A stretch of DNA of 64,000 bases from the NCBI RefSeq assembly GCF_000626635.1, contig NZ_CP007451.1, positions 3,950,501 to 4,014,500 of the forward strand. Reading direction: 5' to 3'. Under the pieces are notes generated by a model. That model worked only from the letters and a program-made list of their open reading frames with translations. It was not told the origin of the DNA and did no database searches. Origin of the DNA: Draconibacterium orientale. Lineage in GTDB: Bacteria > Bacteroidota > Bacteroidia > Bacteroidales > Prolixibacteraceae. Positions 52,312 through 62,600 of the stretch are shown here, piece by piece (within the stretch, counting starts at the first letter, position 1; each line of letters begins with the position of its first letter). The translations under genes and the position numbers were made by a program.

Positions 52312-52995
52312 TTACTTTCTCTCATCGCTTATTATTTTTCCATCCTCAATGGTAATTACACGCCGCGCTTTGTTTACCACCCGCTGGTCGTGTGTTGAAA
52401 ATAGAAACGTAATTTTTTCCTCTTTATTTAGTTGCTCCATAATATCGAGCAGGTTTTCGGTAGAGTGCGAATCGAGGTTGGCAGTAGGCTCGTCGGCCAG
52501 TACAAATTTTGGTTTCGATGCCAACGCACGTGCCACAGCCACCCTTTGTTGCTGCCCGCCCGAAAGTTTCGATGGCCGGCGATCCATCATTTCTCCCAAG
52601 CCAACAGCTTTTAGCAATTCGCTGGTTCGTGCATCGCGGTCGGCTTTTTTTCTTCCCTGCAAATGCATAATAAATTCCACATTTTCTTTGGCCGTAAGCA
52701 CCGGAATCAGGTTGTAAGCCTGAAAAACAAAGCCAATATTTTTCATCCTGAAATCAGTCAGTTTCCGGGATGATAAATCGTTGATTTTAACACCGTCAAT
52801 TTCTACCGATCCTTCTGTGGCGTCATCCAGCCCGCCTATTACATTTAGCAACGTGGTTTTCCCTGATCCTGATGGACCAACAATGGCAGTAAATTCACCT
52901 TCTTCAACCGACATATTAATGCCGTTAACCGCATGTACAGAAACGGAGCTGCCGTTGTAAACTTTGTGCAGGTTTTTGATTTCTATTATTTTCAT
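52312..52995 (-). CDS. ABC transporter ATP-binding protein, LolD/MacB type
   Basis: A 227-residue ATPase. Walker A GPSGSGKTT (about 39-47), signature LSGGQQQRVAVARAL, Walker B FVLADEPTANLD and the H-loop STHDQRVV are intact. The LolD/MacB subfamily drives extrusion from the inner-membrane outer leaflet. It follows two FtsX-type permeases and a LolA-like gene, so it likely powers lipoprotein or lipid release. Confidence 0.92.
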   Translation of the reverse strand: MKIIEIKNLHKVYNGSSVSVHAVNGINMSVEEGEFTAIVGPSGSGKTTLLNVIGGLDDATEGSVEIDGVKINDLSSRKLTDFRMKNIGFVFQAYNLIPVLTAKENVEFIMHLQGRKKADRDARTSELLKAVGLGEMMDRRPSKLSGGQQQRVAVARALASKPKFVLADEPTANLDSHSTENLLDIMEQLNKEEKITFLFSTHDQRVVNKARRVITIEDGKIISDERK

Positions 52996-52997
52996 AT

Positions 52998-53087
52998 CAA
53001 TGCTTTATTGATTCAATGCTTCAATGCTTCAATGCGAAAATGCTTTAATGCCGGAATGCTTTAATAGTTGATGCTGAGCATTAATGG
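52998..53087. repeat. Degenerate AATGCTTTAATGC repeats, ABC locus copy 1
   Basis: Runs such as CAATGCTTCAATGC and AATGCTTTAATGC, a pattern repeated at 55768-55805 and 56364-56410 at the other joints of this locus. Confidence 0.65.
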
Positions 53088-53184
53088 TTATTATTTTTGT
53101 TAATTGTGTCTTTTAATCTTATCCTTTTATTTTAATGATCTTCTTTTTCTCATTTAAGCATTTAATCCTTTATACATTTACGCA

Positions 53185-54405
53185 TTAATCTGTTCTGGTT
53201 GCTTCCGCGGGATTTAGCTTCAGCGCTTTTCGTGCCGGGTAAATTGCAGAAATCAGTCCGGTTAATACCACCAATGCTATTAATATGCCAAGCGAGTGCG
53301 ATGGAAAAACGGTTGCAATTTCTGTTGACATGCCGTATTGTTCCAAACCCTGGGCAAATGCCGAAAGATTAATTGGGTGATTCTCGAAAATTCTGGAAAT
53401 GCCGATTCCTAAAAGTATTCCAACGACTCCGCCTGTCAGCGTAAGCATTATCGATTCCAGAATGATCATGTTAAAGATTTTTCGATTGTTCATTCCAACC
53501 GCCATCAACATTCCAATTTCCTTTACGCGTTCCAGCACAGCCATCAGCATGGTGTTGATAATGCCAAAACACAATGCGAAAAGAATGATCAGGATAAAAA
53601 TGTACATGTACTGATCCATTGAATCGGTAATGAGCGACATTTCCGGACTCAGTTCTTTCCAGGTTTGTACGTCCAGTGCTTTGGCTATTTTTTGCACCGA
53701 TGGTTTTACCAATGGTGCGTAACTGTTGTCTTTAAGCAGAATGGCAATCTCGTGAACAGCATCGGGTTGAATGCCAATTTGCGATTGCAGGTCGTTGATG
53801 TTGACAAACAAATGCATTTCATCAAAACCGGTGTTTACCGTTTTGTAAATGCCCGCCACACGGTAACCTTTTGATGATAAATCGCCGTTAAAATCTACGA
53901 GCTGGACATTTATTTTGGTGCCCACCTTTAATCGTAGTTTATCGGCCAGTTTTTTACCCACCAGTACTGGTGGCATCCGGCTGGTTTTTTCAAGGTAAGT
54001 ACCATCAACCAGGTGTTCCCAGATGTCGGTCACCTGCTTTTCCTTTTCCGGATCGATTCCCAGCATTTTTCCGCCGCCCGTTCCGTGAGCTGCCATAATA
54101 AACGGCTCAGCAATCAGACGGGGAGAGGCAGCTTCTACAGAATCGAGTGCTGCAATTTTTTCGGCCAAAGCAAAACCGTCGGGAATAAATAATTCCGATT
54201 CGGTGTTATCCAGAAAACCTGGAGCGTGAACTTGTATGTGCGATAACTCCGATTTTGTGGCCGATTCAATCCGCGAATTGTACATGCCATTCATAAATGC
54301 CATCATGAATATTCCTGCAAACAGGCCCAGTGCAATGGCCGCAATCATAACGATACTGCGGGTTTTGCTTCTCCAAACGTTTCGCCATGCTATTGAAAGT
54401 ATCAT
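53185..54405 (-). CDS. FtsX-family ABC transporter permease
   Basis: A 406-residue MacB/LolE-like permease: N-terminal helix (about 17-38), a periplasmic domain, and three C-terminal helices with the conserved VKEIGMLMAVGMNNRKIFNMIILESIMLTLTGG. It starts MILSIAWRNVWRSKTRS. It forms the heterodimer partner of the next permease, with the ATPase downstream. Confidence 0.9.
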   Translation of the reverse strand: MILSIAWRNVWRSKTRSIVMIAAIALGLFAGIFMMAFMNGMYNSRIESATKSELSHIQVHAPGFLDNTESELFIPDGFALAEKIAALDSVEAASPRLIAEPFIMAAHGTGGGKMLGIDPEKEKQVTDIWEHLVDGTYLEKTSRMPPVLVGKKLADKLRLKVGTKINVQLVDFNGDLSSKGYRVAGIYKTVNTGFDEMHLFVNINDLQSQIGIQPDAVHEIAILLKDNSYAPLVKPSVQKIAKALDVQTWKELSPEMSLITDSMDQYMYIFILIILFALCFGIINTMLMAVLERVKEIGMLMAVGMNNRKIFNMIILESIMLTLTGGVVGILLGIGISRIFENHPINLSAFAQGLEQYGMSTEIATVFPSHSLGILIALVVLTGLISAIYPARKALKLNPAEATRTD

Positions 54406-54542
54406 TTTGTTTTATTTAAGCCGGAAGCACGAAGTGGTACTCTTCATATCCAAACTGTTGTATTCCTTATTATTATTCATCTTCATTATTGTGAGAACTG
54501 AAAACTATTACTGAGAACTGAAAACTGCGACTGTAAACTTTC

Positions 54543-55763
54543 TTACGCTCGCATTGCCTTTGTGATTTTTAAACGACTAACATTGGATATTGGGAAAATC
54601 GTTATAAAAATGCTGATGATGAAAACCACGATCATCTGGTTGTAAAAGAGCGAGGCTTTCATGGAAACGAACATGTATGGTTCCATGCCATAGATTTCGG
54701 TGGCTTTTGCCATGTCGCCGGTAAGCGGAATCGGGTTGTAGAAAAAGTACAGGCAGAAAAAGTAACTGATTATCAATCCTACTGCACAACCGATAAATCC
54801 GATAAAAAGCGTTTCGATAAAAACCAGCGAGGCTAGTTTTCGTTTTTGCATTCCAATGGCGTGTGTAACCCCAAATTCGCGCTGGCGTTCTTTCACCATC
54901 ATAATAACCACGCTAAACATGCCAAAGGCGATAACCAGGTAGAGAATGCCCAGCATAATAATTCCGCCGCCGCGGTCGCTTTGAATTATTTGCAATAGTT
55001 CAGGAGTCATCTCTGTCCAGGTCATTACGGTGTTCTTTTCCGGCAGGATTCGTTCGATTTCTTGTTTAATGTGATTTACACGATAATGATCATCGGTCAT
55101 TACCACCAGCGAAGTGGATAAACCATAGGCTGAATAAAATTCGCGGGCCGTTTCAATTTCCATGTAAATTAAGCGCTTGTTAAACTCTGCGTTAGGATGT
55201 TTAATAATTCCTTTTATCGGAAACAGGCCACTCGCACTAATGCCGTGGTAGCCTTGTGAGATCATCACCAGTGTATCGCCAACGCCCAGTTCCAGGTATT
55301 TGGCCAATCCTCCGCTGATTACCACTTCTTTATCGCCTGATTTAAGAAAGTCTCCCGACTGTATTTTTTTCGAAAGGTTGGTGATCTGATCCTCGGCTTC
55401 AGGCTCAATACCCATCACCATGACCGGTTTGCTTTTCATGTGGTCGGCAGCCAGCGAAAACGATTCCAGCCGGTTCGAAACCAGCGAAACATTTTTTATC
55501 TCCTTTATTCGATTTTGTAATTCAGAATCTACCTCAAAGCTGTTGTCAAGCGTGCGTTCGTCCCAATAAGCAGTATCTTGTATCTGCAAATAGCCGGTGT
55601 AGAATTTTACGGAATTATTGATCATGCTGTCGTACGAACCTTCCTGCATCGATCGCATATACGAGGCCAGCAACACACTAAACACGATAGACGATATGGC
55701 AATGATAGTCCGGCGTTTGTTCCGCCACAAGTTGCGCCATGCTAGTTTTAGGTTTGTTCTCAT
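54543..55763 (-). CDS. FtsX-family ABC transporter permease
   Basis: A 406-residue permease of the same fold and exactly the same length as its neighbour (MRTNLKLAWRNLWRNKRRT at the start; VKERQREFGVTHAIGMQKRKLASLVFIETLFIGFIG in the C-terminal block). The two permeases share only moderate similarity, as in LolC/LolE pairs. They are separated by 137 bp, more than usual in such operons. Confidence 0.9.
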   Translation of the reverse strand: MRTNLKLAWRNLWRNKRRTIIAISSIVFSVLLASYMRSMQEGSYDSMINNSVKFYTGYLQIQDTAYWDERTLDNSFEVDSELQNRIKEIKNVSLVSNRLESFSLAADHMKSKPVMVMGIEPEAEDQITNLSKKIQSGDFLKSGDKEVVISGGLAKYLELGVGDTLVMISQGYHGISASGLFPIKGIIKHPNAEFNKRLIYMEIETAREFYSAYGLSTSLVVMTDDHYRVNHIKQEIERILPEKNTVMTWTEMTPELLQIIQSDRGGGIIMLGILYLVIAFGMFSVVIMMVKERQREFGVTHAIGMQKRKLASLVFIETLFIGFIGCAVGLIISYFFCLYFFYNPIPLTGDMAKATEIYGMEPYMFVSMKASLFYNQMIVVFIISIFITIFPISNVSRLKITKAMRA

Positions 55764-55767
55764 TTGT

Positions 55768-55805
55768 TAATGCTTAAATGCGTTAATGCATAAATGCTTA
55801 AATGT
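55768..55805. repeat. Degenerate AATGC repeats, ABC locus copy 2
   Basis: TTAATGCTTAAATGCGTTAATGCATAAATGCTTAAATG-type runs between the permease and the four-helix-bundle gene. Confidence 0.65.
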
Positions 55806-55838
55806 TCGTTTTTTTGTGACACCTTCTTAATATTGATA

Positions 55839-56219
55839 CTATTTACCGTTGAGGTTTTTGTAAGTGGTATCTTTTGCTTTTGTCATGATTTTTGAAATTT
55901 CAATAGCTTCTTTTATCAGGCGTGTCAGCTCTTTTGGATCACCAGATAAGTTTGCTTCTTCAATCACTTCGAGCCAGTACAATGATTCGTCAGATTCTTC
56001 AACAACAATACAAACTTTACTGAAGAACTCTGATTTTGAACGTCCCCGGCAAGCTGCCCTGTAATTTGCTCCTGTTGATGTTGCTGATTTAATAAGTTGA
56101 TAGGTAATAACTGAGGTTGCTTTGCAATTCTTTAACGTTTCACAAAAAAGAATAATATCCACCGCAAACTTTTTTGTTCGTTGTTTTAGCTCTTCAATAA
56201 ATTTATCTTTTGTATTCAT
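55839..56219 (-). CDS. Four-helix-bundle protein (23S IVS / S23 family)
   Basis: From the ATG at 56219 (MNTKDKFIEELKQRTKKFAV) a 126-residue protein with the family marks AVDIILFCETL, SVITYQLIKSATSTGANYRAACRGRSKSEFFSKV and EESDESLYWLEVIEEANL. The family was first found within 23S rRNA intervening sequences and is common as a single mobile-like gene in Bacteroidota. It has likely inserted into the ABC operon, between degenerate AATGC repeats, and is not part of the transporter. Confidence 0.9.
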   Translation of the reverse strand: MNTKDKFIEELKQRTKKFAVDIILFCETLKNCKATSVITYQLIKSATSTGANYRAACRGRSKSEFFSKVCIVVEESDESLYWLEVIEEANLSGDPKELTRLIKEAIEISKIMTKAKDTTYKNLNGK

Positions 56220-56363
56220 CCGTTTAAAATTTTTTGATTTCTGAATGTTCAAAAAATTTGAATACATTCAGGAACTCACATAAATTTTAATCATTCTTGT
56301 TTTTGAATTTATGATTTAAAAAGTTCATGTTCGTTTCATAGTATTATCTTTATTAGTTGACTT

Positions 56364-56410
56364 AAAATTAAAGCATTAAAGCATTGAAGCATTTTCGCAT
56401 TAAAGCATTG
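56364..56410. repeat. Degenerate AATGC repeats, ABC locus copy 3
   Basis: Runs of the form ATTAAAGCATTGAAGCATT (the complement of AATGCTTCAATGC) between the LolA-like gene and the four-helix-bundle gene. Confidence 0.65.
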
Positions 56411-57154
56411 TCACCTGATTCTCTTCATATTCTGCTGCGAGAAAAAGCTCTCTTTCAAATCAACGTCAAACTCAATAGCGTCAAAAATCATAACTGTTTT
56501 GTTGCCTTCTTCATCGGCCGGAATCATTTCCAGGCGTGTTGGCATTTCTCGGTCGTCCATCATTTTTATATTCGTCAGAATTTCGGTATTTACCAGGTAG
56601 CCGTCTTCGTCGTAAAACTCTGCTTTCAGCCAGTGCAGTTCTTTTTTCGATATCCACATCATCACTTTTCCCCAAACAACGGGTGCATCTTCGTGTGGTA
56701 TCAATTCAATTTTGTAGCACGAATAACCGTCAACTTCTTCTTCGGCCAATAATTTGTTGGAATAGTCTTTTGCCATTTGCGATTCTTTTACCAAATCGTC
56801 GTTGGTAAAATCCGAGCCCATCCACGACTGCATCATCATCGAGGGCGGAATTTTTATCATCCGCTCAATGTTAGGCACCCAATTCCACATCTCTTTATCG
56901 CGTTTCAGAAAAACCTGGCCTTTTTCTTTGGCCGGTGCGGTAATGTAAATCAGCGAATAGTCGTTTCCCAGCGTCCAGTTTTTCATCGATACTGTTCGGC
57001 TCCATCCCGGGCGTTCAATAATCATGGTTATTTCGCTGCGGCTCGATTCGCCCCTGAATTTTTCGTCGGCTTGTTTTATAATGGCGGTCATGTCCTGGGC
57101 AAAAACTGCGAGAGCCAAAAGCACTGTTGCTATTGTGAGTACTATACGTTTCAT
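56411..57154 (-). CDS. Outer-membrane lipoprotein-sorting protein (LolA-like)
   Basis: A 247-residue exported protein (signal peptide LALAVFAQ) with the LolA/LolB fold: ADEKFRGESSRSEITMIIERPGWSRTVSMKNW, KGQVFLKRDKEMWNWVPNIERMIKIPPSMM, EEVDGYSCYKIELIP. The group (outer membrane lipoprotein-sorting, PF17131) is found with MacB/LolE-like permeases and RND-like proteins and probably carries a lipid or lipoprotein across the periplasm. It heads the operon. Confidence 0.88.
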   Translation of the reverse strand: MKRIVLTIATVLLALAVFAQDMTAIIKQADEKFRGESSRSEITMIIERPGWSRTVSMKNWTLGNDYSLIYITAPAKEKGQVFLKRDKEMWNWVPNIERMIKIPPSMMMQSWMGSDFTNDDLVKESQMAKDYSNKLLAEEEVDGYSCYKIELIPHEDAPVVWGKVMMWISKKELHWLKAEFYDEDGYLVNTEILTNIKMMDDREMPTRLEMIPADEEGNKTVMIFDAIEFDVDLKESFFSQQNMKRIR

Positions 57155-57581
57155 TATTCGTTGATTTTAAATTTCATGTTACAGCTTTTTTTATCCTGTA
57201 CATTGGGAGCATACAGCTGTGGCAATTAATTTAAGCGGGGGCGCGGTTACTTGTTGTTTTAACTTTTCCGATATGCTTAATTTGTTGCAGACGGCCCCGA
57301 ATTTTTTTAGTCATAACCAAAGCTTTGGTAAAAGTTATGCGATGGCTGATTCAATTGCAAATAAATTGGAGAATTATTGACCGGCTATTCAGTAAAAATA
57401 ATAAAGCGTAGCCGTAAGGGATTAAAAAGAAGGGTAGGTGATAAAAAAGGTTAAATTATGCGAACAATTAAAGCAATGCAGCAATTGTTTCAAACATTTG
57501 AAAAATTACTTGCTTTCTTTGCGCCCAATTGTTTTAACAGAACCGGGGCCTAATTAACCCCGTTATTTATAATTTACGTAA
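57155..57581. other. Gap between the LolA-like gene and the TIM-barrel gene
   Basis: About 430 bp between divergent genes. I see no gene or clear structure; it must hold both promoters. Confidence 0.4.
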
Positions 57582-59354
57582 ATGAAAATATTTGAAGGAC
57601 ATTCTTTCCATATACCCGTTCTGGGTGTTGGATTTTCAATGGACACACCTGTAAATGTAGCACCCTTCGGAATTTCATCGGTGATTTCGCTTGTTGACGA
57701 TTCACTGATGGAAACGATACGCGAATTCTACTGTAAAAAGTTTGATTTGCCGTTTACTGCCATCTCTAAAAAAGTGGATGACCACAGGGCAAAACGCATA
57801 ACATCGTACCTGAATACGATGGAAGAAGTGGTAACCCAAAAGGTGGAAAGCCTAAAAGCATCGCTGTTGAATGTTGGTGGCGAATTGGAAAAATATTACG
57901 ATATGCTTCCTGAAGCATCGGAACTGAAGGCGAAATTCAACAACCTTGGATTTAAAAAATCAGTAAGCGAAGAACTGAAGAAGTGGGTGAACGAGAAATT
58001 ACCGGTAGGGTCGATTGATGTAAACATTATGACCAAACTCGACCAGGCGAACAAAAAAGATGGCGAAGAACTTCCCATCGAGTATAACGATGCACATGCG
58101 GCACTGCGTGGTTTTGCCAACAGTAAGCTGAGTTCGTCGCTGGTGCTTTCGGCCGGAATGAGCCCGCGTTTGTACAGCTACATCGAAAATTTCAAGGACT
58201 TCTTTCCTGATATTACCGGATCGATGAAAAAGAAAATTATTCTGAAAGTAAGCGATTTCCGGTCGGCACTGGTACAGGGCAAAATGCTGGCTGCAAAAGG
58301 GCTTTGGGTATCCGAATACCGTATTGAGTCGGGGGTAAACTGTGGTGGACACGCGTTCCCTACCAATGGTGTTTTATTGGGGCCTATTTTGGAAGAATTC
58401 CGGCAGAACCGCCAGAAGTTATTCGATACCTGTGTAGAGGTTTATAAAACGGCGCTTCATAAAAAAGAAATTTCGCAACCGGCAGAAGATCCGGAAATGA
58501 AGATTACGGCGCAAGGCGGTGTAGGAAATGCAGAAGAGCACAACCTGCTACTTGAGCATTACAACATGGACAGTGTTGGCTGGGGATCGCCGTTTATGCT
58601 GGTGCCCGAGGTGGTAAGTATCGATAATGAAACGATGAATCTGTTGGCCGATGGCAAGGAAAAAGATTACTATTACAGTGGCTTGTCGCCGCTGGGGGTG
58701 CCGTTTAACAGTATTAAAGGTGCATCAATGAGTAATTTGCGCCTGGCCATGGCTGCCGAGGGAAATGCCGGAATGCCTTGTACGAAAGGATTTTTGCGCT
58801 TTAATACCGAATTTACCGAACAGCCGGTTTGTACCGCATCGCGCAAATACCAAAGTAAAAAGCTACAGGAACTGGAAACGATGAACCTGCCCGAAGCAGA
58901 ATACAAAAAGGCCTACGATAAAATTATTGAACGCGAATGCCTGTGCATCGGACTGGGAATTTCCATGCTGCAATCGAAAGGCATTGCAGTAAAGGAAAAC
59001 GAAAAAGTAACCGTTTGTCCGGGGCCAAACCTGGCTTACTTTTCGAAAATATCGAGCCTGAAAGAAATGGTGGATCACATTTACGGTCGTATTAATTTGT
59101 TGGATAAAGGTTATCGTCCGCACATGTTTTTGAAGGAGCTGAGTATGTACCTCGATATTTTTAAGGAGCGTATGGAAGCATTTCAGAAAAATGCCGACGA
59201 CGTAAAAGAAAAACGTAACCTGGTAAAATTCAAAAGCAACCTGATGGACGGCATCGAGTACTACAAAAACTTTTTTGGTGAAAAGAAAAAGGAAGTGGTT
59301 CAGGAATTGGAAAAACTTATTCAGAACTATTCAGTGCTGAACGTGGAATTGTAA
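57582..59354 (+). CDS. Large TIM-barrel protein, nitronate monooxygenase-like
   Basis: A 590-residue protein of uncertain role. The start (HSFHIPVLGVGFSMDTPVNVA, ISSVISLVDDSLMETI) and the middle block SGVNCGGHAFPTNGVLLGPILEEF resemble FMN-dependent TIM-barrel enzymes of the nitronate monooxygenase group, but the protein is about 200 residues longer. The extra C-terminal half has conserved-looking cysteines (MPCTKGFL, QPVCTASRKY, RECLCIGLG, VCPGPNLAYF) that could hold an iron-sulfur cluster or act as redox centre. A single gene. The family call is tentative. Confidence 0.55.
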   Translation: MKIFEGHSFHIPVLGVGFSMDTPVNVAPFGISSVISLVDDSLMETIREFYCKKFDLPFTAISKKVDDHRAKRITSYLNTMEEVVTQKVESLKASLLNVGGELEKYYDMLPEASELKAKFNNLGFKKSVSEELKKWVNEKLPVGSIDVNIMTKLDQANKKDGEELPIEYNDAHAALRGFANSKLSSSLVLSAGMSPRLYSYIENFKDFFPDITGSMKKKIILKVSDFRSALVQGKMLAAKGLWVSEYRIESGVNCGGHAFPTNGVLLGPILEEFRQNRQKLFDTCVEVYKTALHKKEISQPAEDPEMKITAQGGVGNAEEHNLLLEHYNMDSVGWGSPFMLVPEVVSIDNETMNLLADGKEKDYYYSGLSPLGVPFNSIKGASMSNLRLAMAAEGNAGMPCTKGFLRFNTEFTEQPVCTASRKYQSKKLQELETMNLPEAEYKKAYDKIIERECLCIGLGISMLQSKGIAVKENEKVTVCPGPNLAYFSKISSLKEMVDHIYGRINLLDKGYRPHMFLKELSMYLDIFKERMEAFQKNADDVKEKRNLVKFKSNLMDGIEYYKNFFGEKKKEVVQELEKLIQNYSVLNVEL

Positions 59355-59426
59355 GTTTTTACATTTAAACGATACTTAAGCGGGATTCATTTGGTTGGGT
59401 TCCGCTTTTTATTTGTATTAAATATT

Positions 59427-59460
59427 AGACCTTCAAGGTTTTCAAAACCTTGAAGGTCTT
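59427..59460. repeat. Dispersed palindrome, CTTCAAGG family, copy 2
   Basis: Perfect palindrome AGACCTTCAAGGTTTT/AAAACCTTGAAGGTCT around a central TC, on the tracrRNA side of the cas9 locus. Confidence 0.85.
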
Positions 59461-59477
59461 GTGGTTAAAATCAGGCA

Positions 59478-59575
59478 CAAAAAAACTCCCACCGAGGCAG
59501 GAGTACAGGAATTTCTTTCCTTTGGCATATAGCCTTATTGTGATAAGATGTAAAATTGAATTTCTATGTTATTGA
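59478..59575 (-). ncRNA. Candidate tracrRNA for type II-C Cas9
   Basis: On the minus strand: an anti-repeat-like stretch (GAAATTCAATTTTACATC), then TTATCACAATAAGGCTATAT and GCC, and finally a hairpin ACTCC..GGAGT followed by T7. The core CACAATAAGG is shared with tracrRNAs of type II-C systems (compare the ACAATAAGGC segment of the Neisseria meningitidis tracrRNA). Location directly ahead of cas9 and divergent from it fits. A CRISPR repeat starting like GTTGTGATAAGATG is predicted; the array is not in the window. Confidence 0.65.
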
Positions 59576-59676
59576 ACAGATGCTTTGCAAATGTTCAGTA
59601 AATATAGTGTAAAATGATCAAATTTCCTACATTTAACATCATATTTTTTTCAAAACCTTTTATAACCACAATAATA

Positions 59677-62600
59677 ATGGCTAAAATTTTAGGACTCGAC
59701 CTCGGAACAAACAGTGTTGGATGGGCTGTTGTGGAAAAACAAGACGGAGAATTTTCTTTGTTAGATAAAGGAGTGAGAATTTTCCAGGAAGGAGTGAAAA
59801 TTGAAAAAGGCATAGAAAGTTCGAAAGCGGCAGAACGAACAGAACATCGCAGTGCCCGAAGATTGAAATTCCGCAGAAAGCTACGCAAAGTAAAAACCCT
59901 TAAAATGCTTTCGGAATATGGTTATTGTCCGCCATTAACAAACGAAGAATTAGACTTGTGGCGATACAAAAAAATATATCCACAAAATGTTAGTTTTCGT
60001 AATTGGTGGCATACCGATGAGAAGTCGGAAAAACACCCTTACTTTTTTCGAAACCTGGCAATAACTCAGCAACTTGATTTAACCAACGAGGAAGACAGAC
60101 ATAAGTTAGGTCGTGCATTTTACCACATGGCGCAGCGTCGTGGTTTTTTGAGTAATCGTCTGGAATCTACCCCAGAGAATGAAACAGGGAAAGTAATTGG
60201 TAGCATTAAAGAATTGCAAAAGAAGAAGGGGGATAGAACTTTAGGTCAGTATTTTTACGAAGATTGTTATTTGAAGGGAGAAAAAATAAGAGACCAATAT
60301 ACTCACCGCGAAGATGACTACCTGGATGAATTTAAACGTATATGTGCATTTCAGCATATTCCGGAAGAAATACAGCAAAAGTTACACAGAGCTATCTTTT
60401 ACCAGCGGCCGTTAAAATCGCAAAAAGGATTGATTGGTAAATGTGTGTTTGAACCCAATAAACCCCGTTGTGCAGTTTCTCGGCCGGAGTTTGAAGAGTA
60501 CCGGATGCTTTGTTTTATCAATAACATTAAAATAAAAACACCTGATGATGAAAAGTTGAGACCGCTCAATACTGAAGAAAGAAAAAATAATCCCACAATT
60601 CTTTAGAAAAAGTAAAGATCATTTCGACTTTGAAGATTTAGCCAAACAACTTGCACCTAAAAAACAGTACAAATATTACAGGGACAGGAACAAAAATCCC
60701 GAGGATTACCTGTTGAACTATTCAATGAAAACAACGGTGAGTGGTTGCCCTGTTTCGGCTCGTTTTAAAGATTTATTTGGAGCCGATTTTATTGATGATG
60801 ATTTCTCTTTCGTGAAAGACAGCAATAACAGAACGCCCAAACTTATAACTGATGCCTGGCATGTTCTTTATACTTTTGATTCTGATAAAAAATTGAAAGA
60901 ATTTGCCCTGAATCGTTTGAATTTTACTGATGAGCAGTGCACAACATTCCTGAAAATCCGCTTAAAACAAGACTTTGCTTCATTAAGTCTGAAAGCAATA
61001 AACAAGATTCTACCTTATTTGCGCGAAGGTTTAATTTACTCGCATGCCGTTTTTTTAGCCAATATGGAGGAGACAGTGCCTGTTCATATCTGGAAAAACG
61101 AAGAGAATAGAAAAGTAATAAGAACGGCCATAAAAGAGATTATTGAAAACCATTCGGACAATACCACAATTGTGAATATGGTGAATGGATTTATTACCAA
61201 TGCCCGACGAGAAAATGAAGTGTGGAGCGAAGAGGCTAAACAGTTGTACTTTAATGATCTGGACAGGAAGATAAAAACGACTTTTGGAGCAAAGCGGTTT
61301 GAAAACTTTTCGGAGTATAAAAAAACGAATCTTATCAACACGGCGCAACAATTGATAACCGAATTTATGCCTAAAAACCTTGGAAAAGGAGAACATGTAA
61401 AAGTGGATCGCCTCGACGAAGCTGTTTTATCATTTCTGGCCGATAATTTTGGAAAGGAAAACCTCAATGCAAAAAAAGTTATATCATCCCTCGGCAATTG
61501 AAACTTATAAACCCGCCAAAAGAGGAAAAGATGGAAGACTGTATCTTGGCAGCCCGATCACATCGTCAGTTCGGAATCCTATGGCGATGCGTGCGCTGCA
61601 TCAACTTCGTTTGGTAATAAATGAATTGATTAAAAACGGTTTAATCGATACCAATACCAAGATTAACGTAGAAATGTCGCGCGGTTTGTTAAATGCTAAC
61701 GAACGAACCGGATTAAAGCGCTGGCAAGACGACAGGGAGAAAAAACGCAAAGAATATGTTGATCGAATAAAAGAACACTTCTCGCCCGATTATCAACCTT
61801 CGGAAGATGAGGTATTAAAATATCAGCTATGGGAGGAGCAACGACGCATTTGTTTATATACCGGCAAGCCAATCAGTATTGAAGATTTTCTGGGAGCTGA
61901 TCCGAAATTCGATATTGAACACACCATACCACGCAGCCAGTCGTACGACAATTCGCAGGAAAATAAAACGCTTTGCGAAAATGAGTTCAACAGAAAGGTT
62001 AAACGAAATAGAATTCCTTACGAATTAACGAACCACGCCGAAATAATAGTACGGATAGAGCATTGGAAAGAAGAAATTGAGAAGCTGGAGAAAGAGATTC
62101 AAAAGGCAGTTCGTCAGGCGAAAGGAGCTGTCGATAAAGATCAAAAAGATAAGGCCATTCAAAAACGTCATCAGCTTAGCTACGAGCGTAACTATTGGCA
62201 GAATAAGTACAAGCGCTTTACGATGGAAGAAGTGCCTGAAGGCTTTAAAAACAGCCAAATGGTAGATATTGGTATCATTACTAAATATTCGCGACTCTAT
62301 CTGAAAACCGTTTTCTCAAAAGTATATACAGTAAAAGGCAACACCGTTGCTGATTTTCGTAAAATGTGGGGCCTACAGGATATCTACACTAAAAAAGCCC
62401 GTGTTAATCACGTTCACCACTGTATCGATGCCGTTACAATAGCTTGCATGGATAAAAGTAATTACGAGACTCTGGCTAAGTTTTATCACGACTGGGAAGA
62501 ATTGTATGTTGCAGGAGTCGATCAACTTCCTCCGGTAAATAAACCTTGGCCAACTTTTACCGAAGATGTTAAAGGAGTTGAAAAAGAAATACTGGTATCG

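Larger units (their letters stand above)
59355..59676. other. Region between the TIM-barrel gene and cas9
   Basis: Holds the palindrome at 59427-59460 and the candidate tracrRNA, divergent from cas9. No CRISPR repeat-spacer units are seen. Confidence 0.6.
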
